DNA of 64,000 bases from Sphingobium sp. AP50 (lineage in GTDB: Bacteria > Pseudomonadota > Alphaproteobacteria > Sphingomonadales > Sphingomonadaceae): positions 62,001-126,000 of the forward strand of contig NZ_FNYZ01000014.1 of the NCBI RefSeq assembly GCF_900109095.1, given 5' to 3'. Position 1 is the stretch's first letter, and the number at the start of each line of letters is the position of its first letter. The position numbers were made by a program, and so were the translations under genes. Positions 41,960 to 50,640 of this stretch are shown here, one piece after another. The notes under the pieces are model-generated. The model was not told where the DNA came from, searched no databases, and was given only the letters and a program-made list of their open reading frames with translations.

Positions 41960-43291
41960 GTGACCAGGACCACCAAGATCAGGATATCGGGCGCAGGCGT
42001 CGTGATGTTAATCGCGGCCCTCCTGATCGCATGGCGGATGCTGTTCCTGCCAGGTCCACTGGCGTTCGCCGATGGGACCCAAGTCGACCTTGGCGCCTAT
42101 GCGGACAAGGTGACTGGCGTGCCAAAGGAGCTTGCCGGCGCGGACTATCTGACCAAGGGGAAGTATCTCACCGAAGCGGCGGACTGCATGGCCTGCCACA
42201 CTGCCAAGGGCGGCAAGCCGTTTGCTGGCGGGCGGGCGTTTAAACTTCCCTTCGGGACGATGTACACGCCCAATATCACGCCGGATCGCGAGACCGGGAT
42301 CGGGAACTGGAGCGACGCAGAGTTCATCCGCGCTGTCCACAAGGGCATCTCGCGCGATGGTTCACGCCTCTATCCCGCGTTCCCCTACGCATCCTATGCT
42401 CTTCTCACCGACGAAGACGTGCTGGCCATCCGGCGCTATCTCGCGACCGTGCCGTCGGTCCGCCAGGCCAACAAGCCACTCGCGTTCAGCTTTCCTTACA
42501 ACCAGCGTTGGCTGATGATCTTCTGGAGCGCGTTCTTCCGACCCTCCGATGGCTTCCGTCCGGTCGCGGAGCGCAGCGCGGAATGGAACCGCGGCGCCTA
42601 TCTTGTCGAAGGCCTCGCCCATTGTGGCGAATGCCACTCACCGCGCACGGTTGCGCAGGCGATGGACACACGAAGCAAATTCGGTGGTGGCGCGGCAGAG
42701 GGCTGGAACGCCTATAATATCAGTTCGGATCGCAAGAGCGGTATCGGCGACTGGACACCGCAGCAAATCGCCGAATATCTCAAGAAGGGTCACGCGCCCG
42801 GCCGCGGCGTTGCATCCGGCCCGATGGCCGAGGCCGTCGAGCTCAGCTTCAGCAAGATGACCGACAGCGATATCGCCGCGATGGTCACGTTCCTTCGAAC
42901 CGTACCGCCGGTATCGTCCTCACGACAGCCTCAGATGGCAGGACCTGCCCCGACGTCTCCCGTGGCGGGAAAGCCGTTCACAGGAACCGGAGCAAAGATT
43001 TTCTCGGGTAGCTGCGCGGGCTGCCACAACTGGAATGGTCGCGGCGCCTTGGTCGTCGAGGCCCAGTTGACCAACAACCGCGCCGTCAACGACGCGACCG
43101 CTGCCAACGTCGCGCTGATGATTCTCAATGGCTTCGGCAAATCGAGTAATCCCCGCGCATTCATGCCGAGCTTTCGCGAGAGCTACACTGATGCGGAGAT
43201 CGCGGCCGTCGCCAATTATGTGACGGGCCGCTTCGGATCGGTGCCATCCCACATCACGGCGGACGAGGTGAAGAAACTCAGGGAAGAATGA
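41960..43291 (+). CDS. Membrane-anchored tri-haem cytochrome c
   Basis: The 443-aa product has an N-terminal membrane anchor (about 10-35) and three haem c sites: CMACH (76-80), CGECH near 221 and CAGCH near 352. The layout is that of the cytochrome subunit of alcohol, aldehyde and isoquinoline-type dehydrogenases, which passes electrons to ubiquinone or a terminal oxidase. Being divergent from iorAB, it is the likely electron acceptor of the molybdenum enzyme. Methionine axial ligands (for example GPMAEAVE and AFMPSFRESYTD) are present. Confidence 0.93.
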   Translation: MTRTTKIRISGAGVVMLIAALLIAWRMLFLPGPLAFADGTQVDLGAYADKVTGVPKELAGADYLTKGKYLTEAADCMACHTAKGGKPFAGGRAFKLPFGTMYTPNITPDRETGIGNWSDAEFIRAVHKGISRDGSRLYPAFPYASYALLTDEDVLAIRRYLATVPSVRQANKPLAFSFPYNQRWLMIFWSAFFRPSDGFRPVAERSAEWNRGAYLVEGLAHCGECHSPRTVAQAMDTRSKFGGGAAEGWNAYNISSDRKSGIGDWTPQQIAEYLKKGHAPGRGVASGPMAEAVELSFSKMTDSDIAAMVTFLRTVPPVSSSRQPQMAGPAPTSPVAGKPFTGTGAKIFSGSCAGCHNWNGRGALVVEAQLTNNRAVNDATAANVALMILNGFGKSSNPRAFMPSFRESYTDAEIAAVANYVTGRFGSVPSHITADEVKKLREE

Positions 43292-43666
43292 CGGGGATGT
43301 CGGTTGGCCAGGTCGCGAGAAAGCCCGCCACGACGTCGGCCAGCTCCTCGGCAACGATCCCGCATCCACGGCGGTCAATCCGGTCTTGGAGCAGCAGGCG
43401 AAAGGCATTGCGCCCAAGCTACCGTCACAGTGGAGGCAGCTGGCGCATGCAACGAAAAACGCCGCCGACTTGCATGTGTCTGCCCATCATGGATTGACCG
43501 AACGTCTACTCCGATCATCCTCGCGTATGACTGCGCTGGATTGGAAAGTTCGTCAGACAGGGAGGTATGCACAAGTATCCCCATTGCTTTTTGAGCCCCG
43601 TCGCTCGCAACGCCGGAACGCCGGGCAGCAGTCCCCTCGGTCTCGGCATGAGGAGGGTCGCCCGCC
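43292..43666. other. Intergenic region before ydeP
   Basis: It has no supported gene. A plus frame from 43386 (QWRQLAHATKNAADLHVSAHH...) has some protein character but no start context and matches nothing I know. The CATAC-type dyad at 43516 is the main element. Confidence 0.45.
43516..43529. promoter_or_regulatory. CATAC-N4-GTATG-type dyad, one mismatch (ydeP-cydAB promoter)
   Basis: CATCC-TCGC-GTATG lies 137 bp upstream of the ydeP-type gene, which heads the cydAB operon. Confidence 0.5.
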
Positions 43667-46012
43667 ATGGTTGAAAAGCGGCCTGATGGGATACGCGACT
43701 ATGACGAGCCGGCCGGTGGCTGGGGTGCGCTCAAGGCGGTGGCGACGACCCTGAAACGCCAGCAGATTGTGGTTCAAGGACCCGCCACGCTCCTGCACGC
43801 AAATCAACCCGGAGGTTTCGATTGCCCTGGCTGCGCCTGGCCTGATCCCAAGCACACATCGTCGTTCGAGTTCTGCGAAAATGGGGCGAAGGCGATCACT
43901 TGGGAATCGACGGCGAAACGTGCCGCGCCATCGCTCTTCGCTGAGACCACCGTTTCGAACCTTTGGCAGCAGCCGGATCACTGGCTGGAGATGCAGGGAC
44001 GTCTCACCAACCCGCTGCGCTACGACGCTACAAGCGACCGCTTTCTGCCGGTCAGCTGGGACGAGGCATTCGCCGATATCGGGGCGCGGCTCGCTGCAAT
44101 CGACGATCCAAACCGGGTAGAGTTCTACACCTCAGGCAGAGCGTCCAACGAAGCCGCCTTCCTCTACCAGCTGTTCGTCCGGCGCTATGGGACGAATAAT
44201 TTCCCTGACTGTTCGAACATGTGCCACGAACCGACAAGCGTCGGGCTGCCGCAGACCATCGGGATCGGCAAGGGCACGGTGTCGCTCGAGGATTTCGAGC
44301 ATGCCGACCTGATCTTGTCGATCGGCCACAATCCGGGGACGAACCATCCCCGCATGATGACCTCGCTTCATGATGCCTCAAAGCGCGGCGCGAAGATCAT
44401 CGTAATCAACCCATTTCGTGAGCGCGCGCTTGAGCGCTTCGAAGCTCCGCAAGCGCCCATCGAGATGGCGACGATGACATCCGTCCCGATCGCGCAGACC
44501 TATCTCCAGGTGCGGATCGGTGGTGACGCCGCAGCGATCAAGGGCATCAGCAAGGCGCTCCTCGTCCTTGACGATGCAGCGGTTGCAGCCGGGCGCGCCG
44601 CAATCCTCGACCATGAATTTATCAAGGGTCATACCGCCGGGTTCGACGCTCTTCGCGCGGACCTCGAATCGAGCGACTGGACGGCGATCGAGCAGGCCAG
44701 CGGCCTGTCGCGTGCCGCGCTTGAGGGCGTAGCACAGGCCTATGCAACGGCTGACGCCACGATCGTCTGCTACGGAATGGGCATCACCCAACACCGGACT
44801 GGCACGGCCAATGTCCAGCAGATCACCAACCTCCTTCTCCTGAAAGGCAATATCGGCCGGAAGGGCGCAGGGGTCTGCCCGCTGCGTGGACATTCAAACG
44901 TCCAGGGTGATCGAACGGTCGGGATCACCGAGCGGCCCGCGGCAGCTTTTCTTGATCGCCTGAAAGCGACCTTCGGTTTCGAGCCGCCGCGTGAGATCGG
45001 CCATTCGGTCGTCGAGAGCATCGCCGCCATGCGCTCCGGCGAAGCCCGCGCGGTGATGTGTCTGGGCGGCAATCTCGCCGTTGCGGCGCCCGATCCGCAG
45101 GCCTGTTACGAAGGCTTTCGCAATGTCGATCTCGCGGTGCACATCGCGACCAAGCTCAACCGGACCCATTTGCTGACTGCGCGCGAGGCAACATACATTT
45201 TGCCGTGTCTCGGACGGACAGATCTCGATGTCCAGGCAAGCGGTCCCCAGTCGGTGACGGTCGAGGACTCGATGTCCATGGTCCATGCCTCTCGCGGCTT
45301 CCTCAATCCGCCGTCACCTGACTTGCGGTCAGAGCCAGCGATCATCGGTGGCATCGCCAAGGCCACTCTCAAGGACGGTGGCGGGATCGACTGGGATGCC
45401 CTTGTCGGCAATTACGCCCTGATCCGCGACAAAATCGAAGCGGTCTTCCCCGATTTCCAGGCCTTCAACGACCGCATCCGCAGGCCTGGCGGCTTCCAGC
45501 TGCCAAACTCCGCCGCCAACCGCGAGTGGCGCACGTCCACGGGCAAGGCGAACTTCATCGTTTTCCCCGGCCTCGAAGAAGATATGGTCGTCAAGGATCC
45601 GCAGGTGCTGCGGCTGACGACGATGCGCAGCCACGATCAGTACAACACCACAATCTATGGCATGGACGACCGCTATCGCGGCGTATTCGGCCGCCGCGAC
45701 ATTCTCTTCATCAGTTCTCACGACCTCAAAAAGCTCGGTCTTGCCGATGGCCACTTGGTCGATGTGGAAACTGCCTACGACGATGAGGAGCCGCCGCGTA
45801 TCGTGCCGGGTCTCACGGCGGTCCGCTATGATCTCCCCGAAGGCTCATGTGGCGCCTATTACCCCGAGGCGCAGGCACTTGTAGCCCTCGCCTACCACGA
45901 CCCGGCAAGCTTCTGCCCATCCTACAAATCGGTGCCGGTCCGCATCCGGCGAGCCATCATGGAAGCCGAGCGCATCAGTCTTCCGGCGCCGCACCCCCGC
46001 GAGGAGGACTGA
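43667..46012 (+). CDS. YdeP/FdhF-type molybdopterin oxidoreductase
   Basis: The 781-aa product is a formate-dehydrogenase-H-like molybdopterin enzyme of the YdeP group, cytoplasmic and without a signal peptide. It has GGFDCPGCAWPDP near 52 and FCENGAKAI. The metal-site segment is NFPDCSNMCHEPTSVGL, with Cys rather than selenocysteine. Cofactor segments include ILSIGHNPGTNHPRMMTSL and GMGITQHRTGTANVQQI, and the end has STGKANF and TMRSHDQYNTTIYGMDDRY. In E. coli YdeP is linked to acid resistance, but the reaction is not known. It precedes cydA by 6 nt, so the two are co-transcribed, an unusual pairing with the quinol oxidase. Confidence 0.9.
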   Translation: MVEKRPDGIRDYDEPAGGWGALKAVATTLKRQQIVVQGPATLLHANQPGGFDCPGCAWPDPKHTSSFEFCENGAKAITWESTAKRAAPSLFAETTVSNLWQQPDHWLEMQGRLTNPLRYDATSDRFLPVSWDEAFADIGARLAAIDDPNRVEFYTSGRASNEAAFLYQLFVRRYGTNNFPDCSNMCHEPTSVGLPQTIGIGKGTVSLEDFEHADLILSIGHNPGTNHPRMMTSLHDASKRGAKIIVINPFRERALERFEAPQAPIEMATMTSVPIAQTYLQVRIGGDAAAIKGISKALLVLDDAAVAAGRAAILDHEFIKGHTAGFDALRADLESSDWTAIEQASGLSRAALEGVAQAYATADATIVCYGMGITQHRTGTANVQQITNLLLLKGNIGRKGAGVCPLRGHSNVQGDRTVGITERPAAAFLDRLKATFGFEPPREIGHSVVESIAAMRSGEARAVMCLGGNLAVAAPDPQACYEGFRNVDLAVHIATKLNRTHLLTAREATYILPCLGRTDLDVQASGPQSVTVEDSMSMVHASRGFLNPPSPDLRSEPAIIGGIAKATLKDGGGIDWDALVGNYALIRDKIEAVFPDFQAFNDRIRRPGGFQLPNSAANREWRTSTGKANFIVFPGLEEDMVVKDPQVLRLTTMRSHDQYNTTIYGMDDRYRGVFGRRDILFISSHDLKKLGLADGHLVDVETAYDDEEPPRIVPGLTAVRYDLPEGSCGAYYPEAQALVALAYHDPASFCPSYKSVPVRIRRAIMEAERISLPAPHPREED

Positions 46013-46018
46013 ACGCCC

Positions 46019-47419
46019 ATGGACCAACTCCTCCTTTCGCGACTGCAGTTCGCCTTTACGATCGGCTACCACATCCTCTGGCCTGCCTTCACGATCGGGC
46101 TCGCCTGGTTCGTCGTCGTGCTCAACGGCGCCTGGCTGCGTACGCGACGGGATGTCTATCGCCAGCTGATGCGCTTCTGGATCCGGATCTTCGCGCTTGC
46201 CTTTGGGATGGGCGTCGTCACCGGGGTGGTCATCTCCTATCAACTCGGTCTCAACTGGTCAGGCTATGCGAAAGCAACGGCCGATGTGCTCGGGCCTCTA
46301 TTCGTGCTGGAGGTACTTACCGCCTTCTTCCTGGAGGCAGGCTTCATCGGCATCATGCTGTTCGGCCAAGAGCGCGTCGGCGAACGAATCCACTTCGCTG
46401 CCTGCGTGATCGTCGCCACGGGCACAGTCATTTCAGCCTTCTGGATCATCTCGGCCAACAGCTGGATGCACACCCCAGTCCATTACCAGATCGAGGAGGG
46501 CGGCCGTTTCGTTGCGACCGACTTCTGGGGCGTCGTGTTCAATCCATCGATGCCGTATCGGTTTGCTCACATGATCATGGCGAGCTTCGTCACCGGCGCA
46601 TTCGTCGTGACCGGAGTCTCGGCCTTCTGGATCTGGCGGGGTCGCGAAAGCGAAGCGGCGCCGGCCCGAACCGCCTTTTCGCTTTCGCTGGGCCTCCTTG
46701 CGGTCCTAGTGCCGCTCCAGATTTTCATCGGCGACCAGCACGGGCTGAATACCCGTGAGCATCAGCCCGCCAAGATCGCAGCGATCGAAGCGCGATGGGA
46801 AACCGCGCGTCGCGTTCCCATCACCGCAATCGCATGGCCCGACGAGCAGGCCGAAACCAACCGCTACTCGATCGAGATCCCCGTCATCGGCTCGCTCATC
46901 CTCACGCATGAGCTCGACGGTGAAGTCCGTGGTCTGAAGGACTTCCCGAAGAACCAGCGGCCACCAGTGGTGCCCGTGTTCTTTGCGTTTCGCATCATGG
47001 TGGGCTGCGGCCTTGCTTTGCTCGCGATCTCCTGGACGGCGCTCTTCCTGCGCTGGCGGGGCAAGCTCTTCAACCAACGCTGGTTCCTACTCGCGGCCAT
47101 GGCGGCGACGCCACTCGGGTTCGTCGCGACATTGGCGGGCTGGACCGTCACCGAGGTCGGACGCCAGCCCTACGTGATTTACGGCCAGCTGCGCACAGCC
47201 GATGCTGTCTCTCCGGTCGCGGCGGGTGCCGTTGCCAGTTCGTTGGTGATCGCCCTCGTACTTTATAACCTGCTTCTTCTAGGATTCTGGTGGTTCGCCG
47301 GCCGTCTGGTGTGGCGGGGTCCTGCCACCGACAAGCCGCTACCGCCGGTAACCCGGCCGGTCGCGGCCAAAGCCATCGCGCCGGTGCTTAGTCCAACACC
47401 CGCCGGAGACCCGTCATGA
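46019..47419 (+). CDS. cydA: Quinol oxidase (bd/cyanide-insensitive type) subunit I
   Basis: CydA binds the haems and the quinol in cytochrome bd-type oxidase, an inner-membrane enzyme with high oxygen affinity. The 466-aa product has the typical start SRLQFAFTIGYHILWPAFTIG (first haem His), RFAHMIMASFVTGAFVV, and a GDQHGLNTREHQPAKIAAIEARW quinol-loop segment. The short loop suggests the cyanide-insensitive (CIO) branch. About nine membrane segments are visible. It is translationally linked to ydeP and overlaps cydB by 4 nt. No cydX or cydDC genes are seen. Confidence 0.95.
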   Translation: MDQLLLSRLQFAFTIGYHILWPAFTIGLAWFVVVLNGAWLRTRRDVYRQLMRFWIRIFALAFGMGVVTGVVISYQLGLNWSGYAKATADVLGPLFVLEVLTAFFLEAGFIGIMLFGQERVGERIHFAACVIVATGTVISAFWIISANSWMHTPVHYQIEEGGRFVATDFWGVVFNPSMPYRFAHMIMASFVTGAFVVTGVSAFWIWRGRESEAAPARTAFSLSLGLLAVLVPLQIFIGDQHGLNTREHQPAKIAAIEARWETARRVPITAIAWPDEQAETNRYSIEIPVIGSLILTHELDGEVRGLKDFPKNQRPPVVPVFFAFRIMVGCGLALLAISWTALFLRWRGKLFNQRWFLLAAMAATPLGFVATLAGWTVTEVGRQPYVIYGQLRTADAVSPVAAGAVASSLVIALVLYNLLLLGFWWFAGRLVWRGPATDKPLPPVTRPVAAKAIAPVLSPTPAGDPS

Positions 47420-48474
47420 CGCCCGATGGATACACGCTCTTCTTCGCGATCATGGCGGCGCTCGGCATTGGGCTCTACGTGATCCTCGACGGCTTCGACC
47501 TTGGCGTCGGAATTCTGTTCCCGTTCGCGCCCCGCAGTGCGGACCGCGACATGATGATCACCTCACTCGCGCCCATCTGGGATGGCAACGAGACCTGGCT
47601 CGTTCTCGGCGGCATGGTCCTATTGGCCGGCTTTCCCGTGGCGTTCTCGATTTTGCTTCCGGCATTCTACGTGCCGCTCGCCCTGATGTTGTTTGGATTG
47701 GTACTCCGCGGTGTCGCATTCGAATTCCGGTCCCAGAGCGGGGCCTCGCGCCTTGCGTGGTCAGCGGCCTTTGCAGGCGGATCGCTGCTTGCGGCCATTT
47801 GCCAAGGCGCCGTTTTGGGATCGCTTATTTCGTCGAGGATCGCCGTCGTCGACGGTCGGTTCGCTGGAGGCCCTTTCGACTGGGTCGGACTTTTTCCAAT
47901 GGCCGTTGGTGTCGGGCTCGCGGCGGGCTATGCTGTCCTTGGCGCTGGCTGGCTGATCTGGCGGACCGAAGGCGCAACGCAGACGTTCGCACGCGAGATT
48001 GCACGGCCAGCGTTACTGGTGACCGCCGCCGCGCTCCTGTTGGTCGGCGCATGGACCCCGTTCGCGCTCTCCTCGATCTGGACGCGTTGGTTCAGTTGGC
48101 CCAATCCTTTATTTCTGGCCCCCCTTCCGCTTGGCAGCGTGATCGCTTGGGCCCTTACATGGCGCAACCTGTGGCACGCCCAACATTGGCGCCCGTTCGC
48201 CAGCGCGGTCTGCATATTCATTTTTGCACTCGCTGGGATCGGGGTCAGTGTCTGGCCCGATGCAATTCCCGGTGTTCTGCCGTTAGCTGACGCCGTGTCC
48301 GCACCGCGAACTCAAAGGATCGTGGCATGGCTACTCGTCGGCATCGTGCCGGTCATTCTGGGATATGTTGGTTACGCATATTGGGTCTTCCGCGGGAAAG
48401 TTCAGCTCGAGGGTGAGGGCAAGGCTCCAACCCAAGGCGAAGTACAAAAGGGCGGGGGCATATCGGCCGCCTGA
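47416..48474 (+). CDS. cydB: Quinol oxidase (bd type) subunit II
   Basis: The 352-aa integral membrane partner of CydA starts with the family signature LFFAIMAALGIGLYVILDGFDLGVG and continues with IWDGNETWLVLGGMVLLAGFPVAFS and PAFYVPLALMLFGLVLRGVAFEFR. About eight membrane segments are visible. It overlaps cydA by 4 nt and ends 7 bp before the convergent AraC-type gene. Confidence 0.95.
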   Translation: MTPDGYTLFFAIMAALGIGLYVILDGFDLGVGILFPFAPRSADRDMMITSLAPIWDGNETWLVLGGMVLLAGFPVAFSILLPAFYVPLALMLFGLVLRGVAFEFRSQSGASRLAWSAAFAGGSLLAAICQGAVLGSLISSRIAVVDGRFAGGPFDWVGLFPMAVGVGLAAGYAVLGAGWLIWRTEGATQTFAREIARPALLVTAAALLLVGAWTPFALSSIWTRWFSWPNPLFLAPLPLGSVIAWALTWRNLWHAQHWRPFASAVCIFIFALAGIGVSVWPDAIPGVLPLADAVSAPRTQRIVAWLLVGIVPVILGYVGYAYWVFRGKVQLEGEGKAPTQGEVQKGGGISAA

Positions 48475-48481
48475 CCCTCGA

Positions 48482-49411
48482 TCACGCCAGCTTGCTTCCG
48501 ACTAACAGCGTGCGTCGATAGCGCGCTGGCGTCATGCCAAAGCGCCTTCGGAACGCAGCCGTCAGCGCACCCTCTGACGCAAAACCCGTGCTGGCCGCAA
48601 CAGCAGCGAGCGATATAGTCTCGCGTCCCAGTAAGTCCGCAGCGAGCTGGACACGCCACTCGGTCAAATAGCCCATCGGACCAAGACCGACCAGTTGCGC
48701 AAAGCGTCCGGCAAAGCTGGTACGAGACATTCCCACAGCCGCTGCGAGATCACGTACGCTCCAGGACCTTGCTGGCTCTGTTTGGATGGCGTGAAGCGCG
48801 GCCGCAACCTGACGGTCGCCCAATCCGCGCATCCATCCGGCGATGGGCGCGCCTCCGCTCGCCTGGAAGACCCGCAAGATGAGGATGACGATCATCTGGG
48901 CGAGATGATCGGCAAGAAGCGAACTGCCAGGTTCGCCTGTGCCGACTTCACCAACAAGCAGGTGCAGCGCCCATCGCAGATCCTCGCTCGCTGCCTTGTC
49001 CGCGCGGACAAGCACAAGGGGAGGCAGCTGTCCAAGAAGCAAGGCAGAGCTGCGCTGCTCAAGCGCCAGCTGACCGCCGATCACCAACGTCCCGACGCCG
49101 CTTCCTGCAACGGCAATGCCATCAACCAACGAACTAAAGACGGTTCCCGCAGGCAGAGGCGTGAGTAGGGGATTGCTCGTCAGCACATAAGACTGAGCTT
49201 TGACGAGCAGGAAACTGTCGCCCGCACGCAGGTGTATGGGCTCCGGTTCCGAATCTGCGATCAGCCAGCAATCTCCTTCAACGACTGCATTGAATTTGAC
49301 CTCATCTGGCGGAGGAAAGCGCAAGGACCAATCGCCGCCCGCGCGCAAGCGGCCCGACAGGCCGGCTCGAGCATGAACCATGCGCAGCACGGATGATAAA
49401 AGATCCATCAT
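48482..49411 (-). CDS. AraC family transcriptional regulator with cupin domain
   Basis: The 309-aa product has an N-terminal cupin-like domain (DEVKFNAVVEGDCWLIAD, IHLRAGDSFLLVKAQSYVL). A C-terminal double HTH follows: WSVRDLAAAVGMSRTSFAGRFAQLVG and ISLAAVAASTGFASEGALTAAFRRRFGMTPARYRR. It is divergent from an SDR gene with about 86 bp between starts, which is typical of a local activator. The likely target is that SDR. The inducer is unknown. Confidence 0.9.
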   Translation of the reverse strand: MMDLLSSVLRMVHARAGLSGRLRAGGDWSLRFPPPDEVKFNAVVEGDCWLIADSEPEPIHLRAGDSFLLVKAQSYVLTSNPLLTPLPAGTVFSSLVDGIAVAGSGVGTLVIGGQLALEQRSSALLLGQLPPLVLVRADKAASEDLRWALHLLVGEVGTGEPGSSLLADHLAQMIVILILRVFQASGGAPIAGWMRGLGDRQVAAALHAIQTEPARSWSVRDLAAAVGMSRTSFAGRFAQLVGLGPMGYLTEWRVQLAADLLGRETISLAAVAASTGFASEGALTAAFRRRFGMTPARYRRTLLVGSKLA

Positions 49412-49497
49412 TGGACGCTCATTGCAGTTTCTTGGACTCTACCGGCTTGATCGTCCGCGTGTTCCGCCGATATCGCGTCTTCAAGATCGGAGCAAGA

Positions 49498-50469
49498 ATG
49501 ACAACGCCTCAATTTTCACTCAACAGCGGGTTCAACGCCTTCACCACCGCACAAGACGTGCTTTCCGGTATCAGCTTGGAAGGCAAGGTCGCGATCGTCA
49601 CTGGCGGCTATTCAGGGCTGGGTGCGGAAATGACGAAAGCCTTGCAGAATGCTGGCGCAGACGTAATCGTCCCCGCCCGATCGCTGGACAAAGCCAAAGC
49701 TGCCCTGGCAGCCATAGACAAGGTAGAGATTTTCCCGGTCGACCTCGCAGATAGCGCGGCAATCGACGCATTTGCCGACCGAATGCACCAATCCAGGAGG
49801 CACGTGGATATCCTTATCCACTCGGCTGGCATCATGGCATCGCCCCTTGGCCGCGATACACGAGGTCGCGAAATGCATTTCGCGGTAAATCACTTAGCAC
49901 CTTTCAGACTCACGGCGGGATTGCTCCCGCTGCTTGAGGCGGCGAACGGCGCTCGGATTATCGCGCTGTCGTCGCGCGCTCACCGCCTCGCCGCCATCGA
50001 CTTCACTGACCCTCAGTTCCAAACGCGTCCCTATGATCCTTGGAAGGCCTACGGACAGTCGAAGACGGCCAACGCGCTTTTTGCACTCGAAGCCGATCGC
50101 CGCTTGTCGTCCAGGGGGGTCCGCGCCTTTTCGGTGCATCCCGGCTCAATTCTCACGGATCTCGCGCGTCATCTCACGCGTGAGCAGATCGCGGCCTTTG
50201 GTGCCTATGATGAGAATGGCGGCGTCCGGATCGATCCCGAACGGGATTTAAAATCAATCCCTCAAGGTGCCGCTACGGCCCTTTGGTGCGCCAGCAGTCC
50301 GATGCTCGCGGAAAAGGGCGGCGTCTACTGCGAGAATTGCGACATCGCCCCACTTCGTGAGGGAGATGACCCGCGGCCCGAAGGCGTCCGGACATGGGCG
50401 GCAGATCCTGAGGCGGCTCGCCAACTGTGGACAATGAGCGAGGAGCTGGAGGCGCTTTCCGTGGGTTGA
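49498..50469 (+). CDS. Short-chain dehydrogenase (WWOX/retinol-dehydrogenase-like)
   Basis: The 323-aa SDR has the cofactor motif IVTGGYSGLGAEMTKALQNAGA, DILIHSAGIMASPLG, RGREMHFAVNHLAPFRLTAGL, catalytic Ser in IIALSSRAHR, and Tyr-Lys in WKAYGQSKTANAL. The longer C-terminus (YCENCDIAPL, RTWAADPEAARQLWTMSEEL) is typical of this subgroup. It starts at ATG 49498 with GGAG upstream; the frame reaching back to 49393 is not used. It is probably controlled by the divergent AraC-type regulator. The substrate is unknown. Confidence 0.9.
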   Translation: MTTPQFSLNSGFNAFTTAQDVLSGISLEGKVAIVTGGYSGLGAEMTKALQNAGADVIVPARSLDKAKAALAAIDKVEIFPVDLADSAAIDAFADRMHQSRRHVDILIHSAGIMASPLGRDTRGREMHFAVNHLAPFRLTAGLLPLLEAANGARIIALSSRAHRLAAIDFTDPQFQTRPYDPWKAYGQSKTANALFALEADRRLSSRGVRAFSVHPGSILTDLARHLTREQIAAFGAYDENGGVRIDPERDLKSIPQGAATALWCASSPMLAEKGGVYCENCDIAPLREGDDPRPEGVRTWAADPEAARQLWTMSEELEALSVG

Positions 50470-50640
50470 GAGCAGTGCTGATCGTGCGAAGCAACCATAC
50501 GCGAGGCTAATGGCGAGCATCCGCGCATCGATTTAGCCTTTTGCGTGACAAAATGCTCTATTGTCCCGTGTGGCGGGTCGTTCAAAGCAAGGAAGATCAA
50601 TGCCCGCAACGCCCCGCTCGGTCAGGCCAGACTTATCGTC

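Noticed and set aside
50496..50509. CATAC-type dyad before the CPA2 antiporter gene
   Set aside because: Only the left half matches (CATAC-GCGA-GGCTA). Kept as a half-site, not as a feature.
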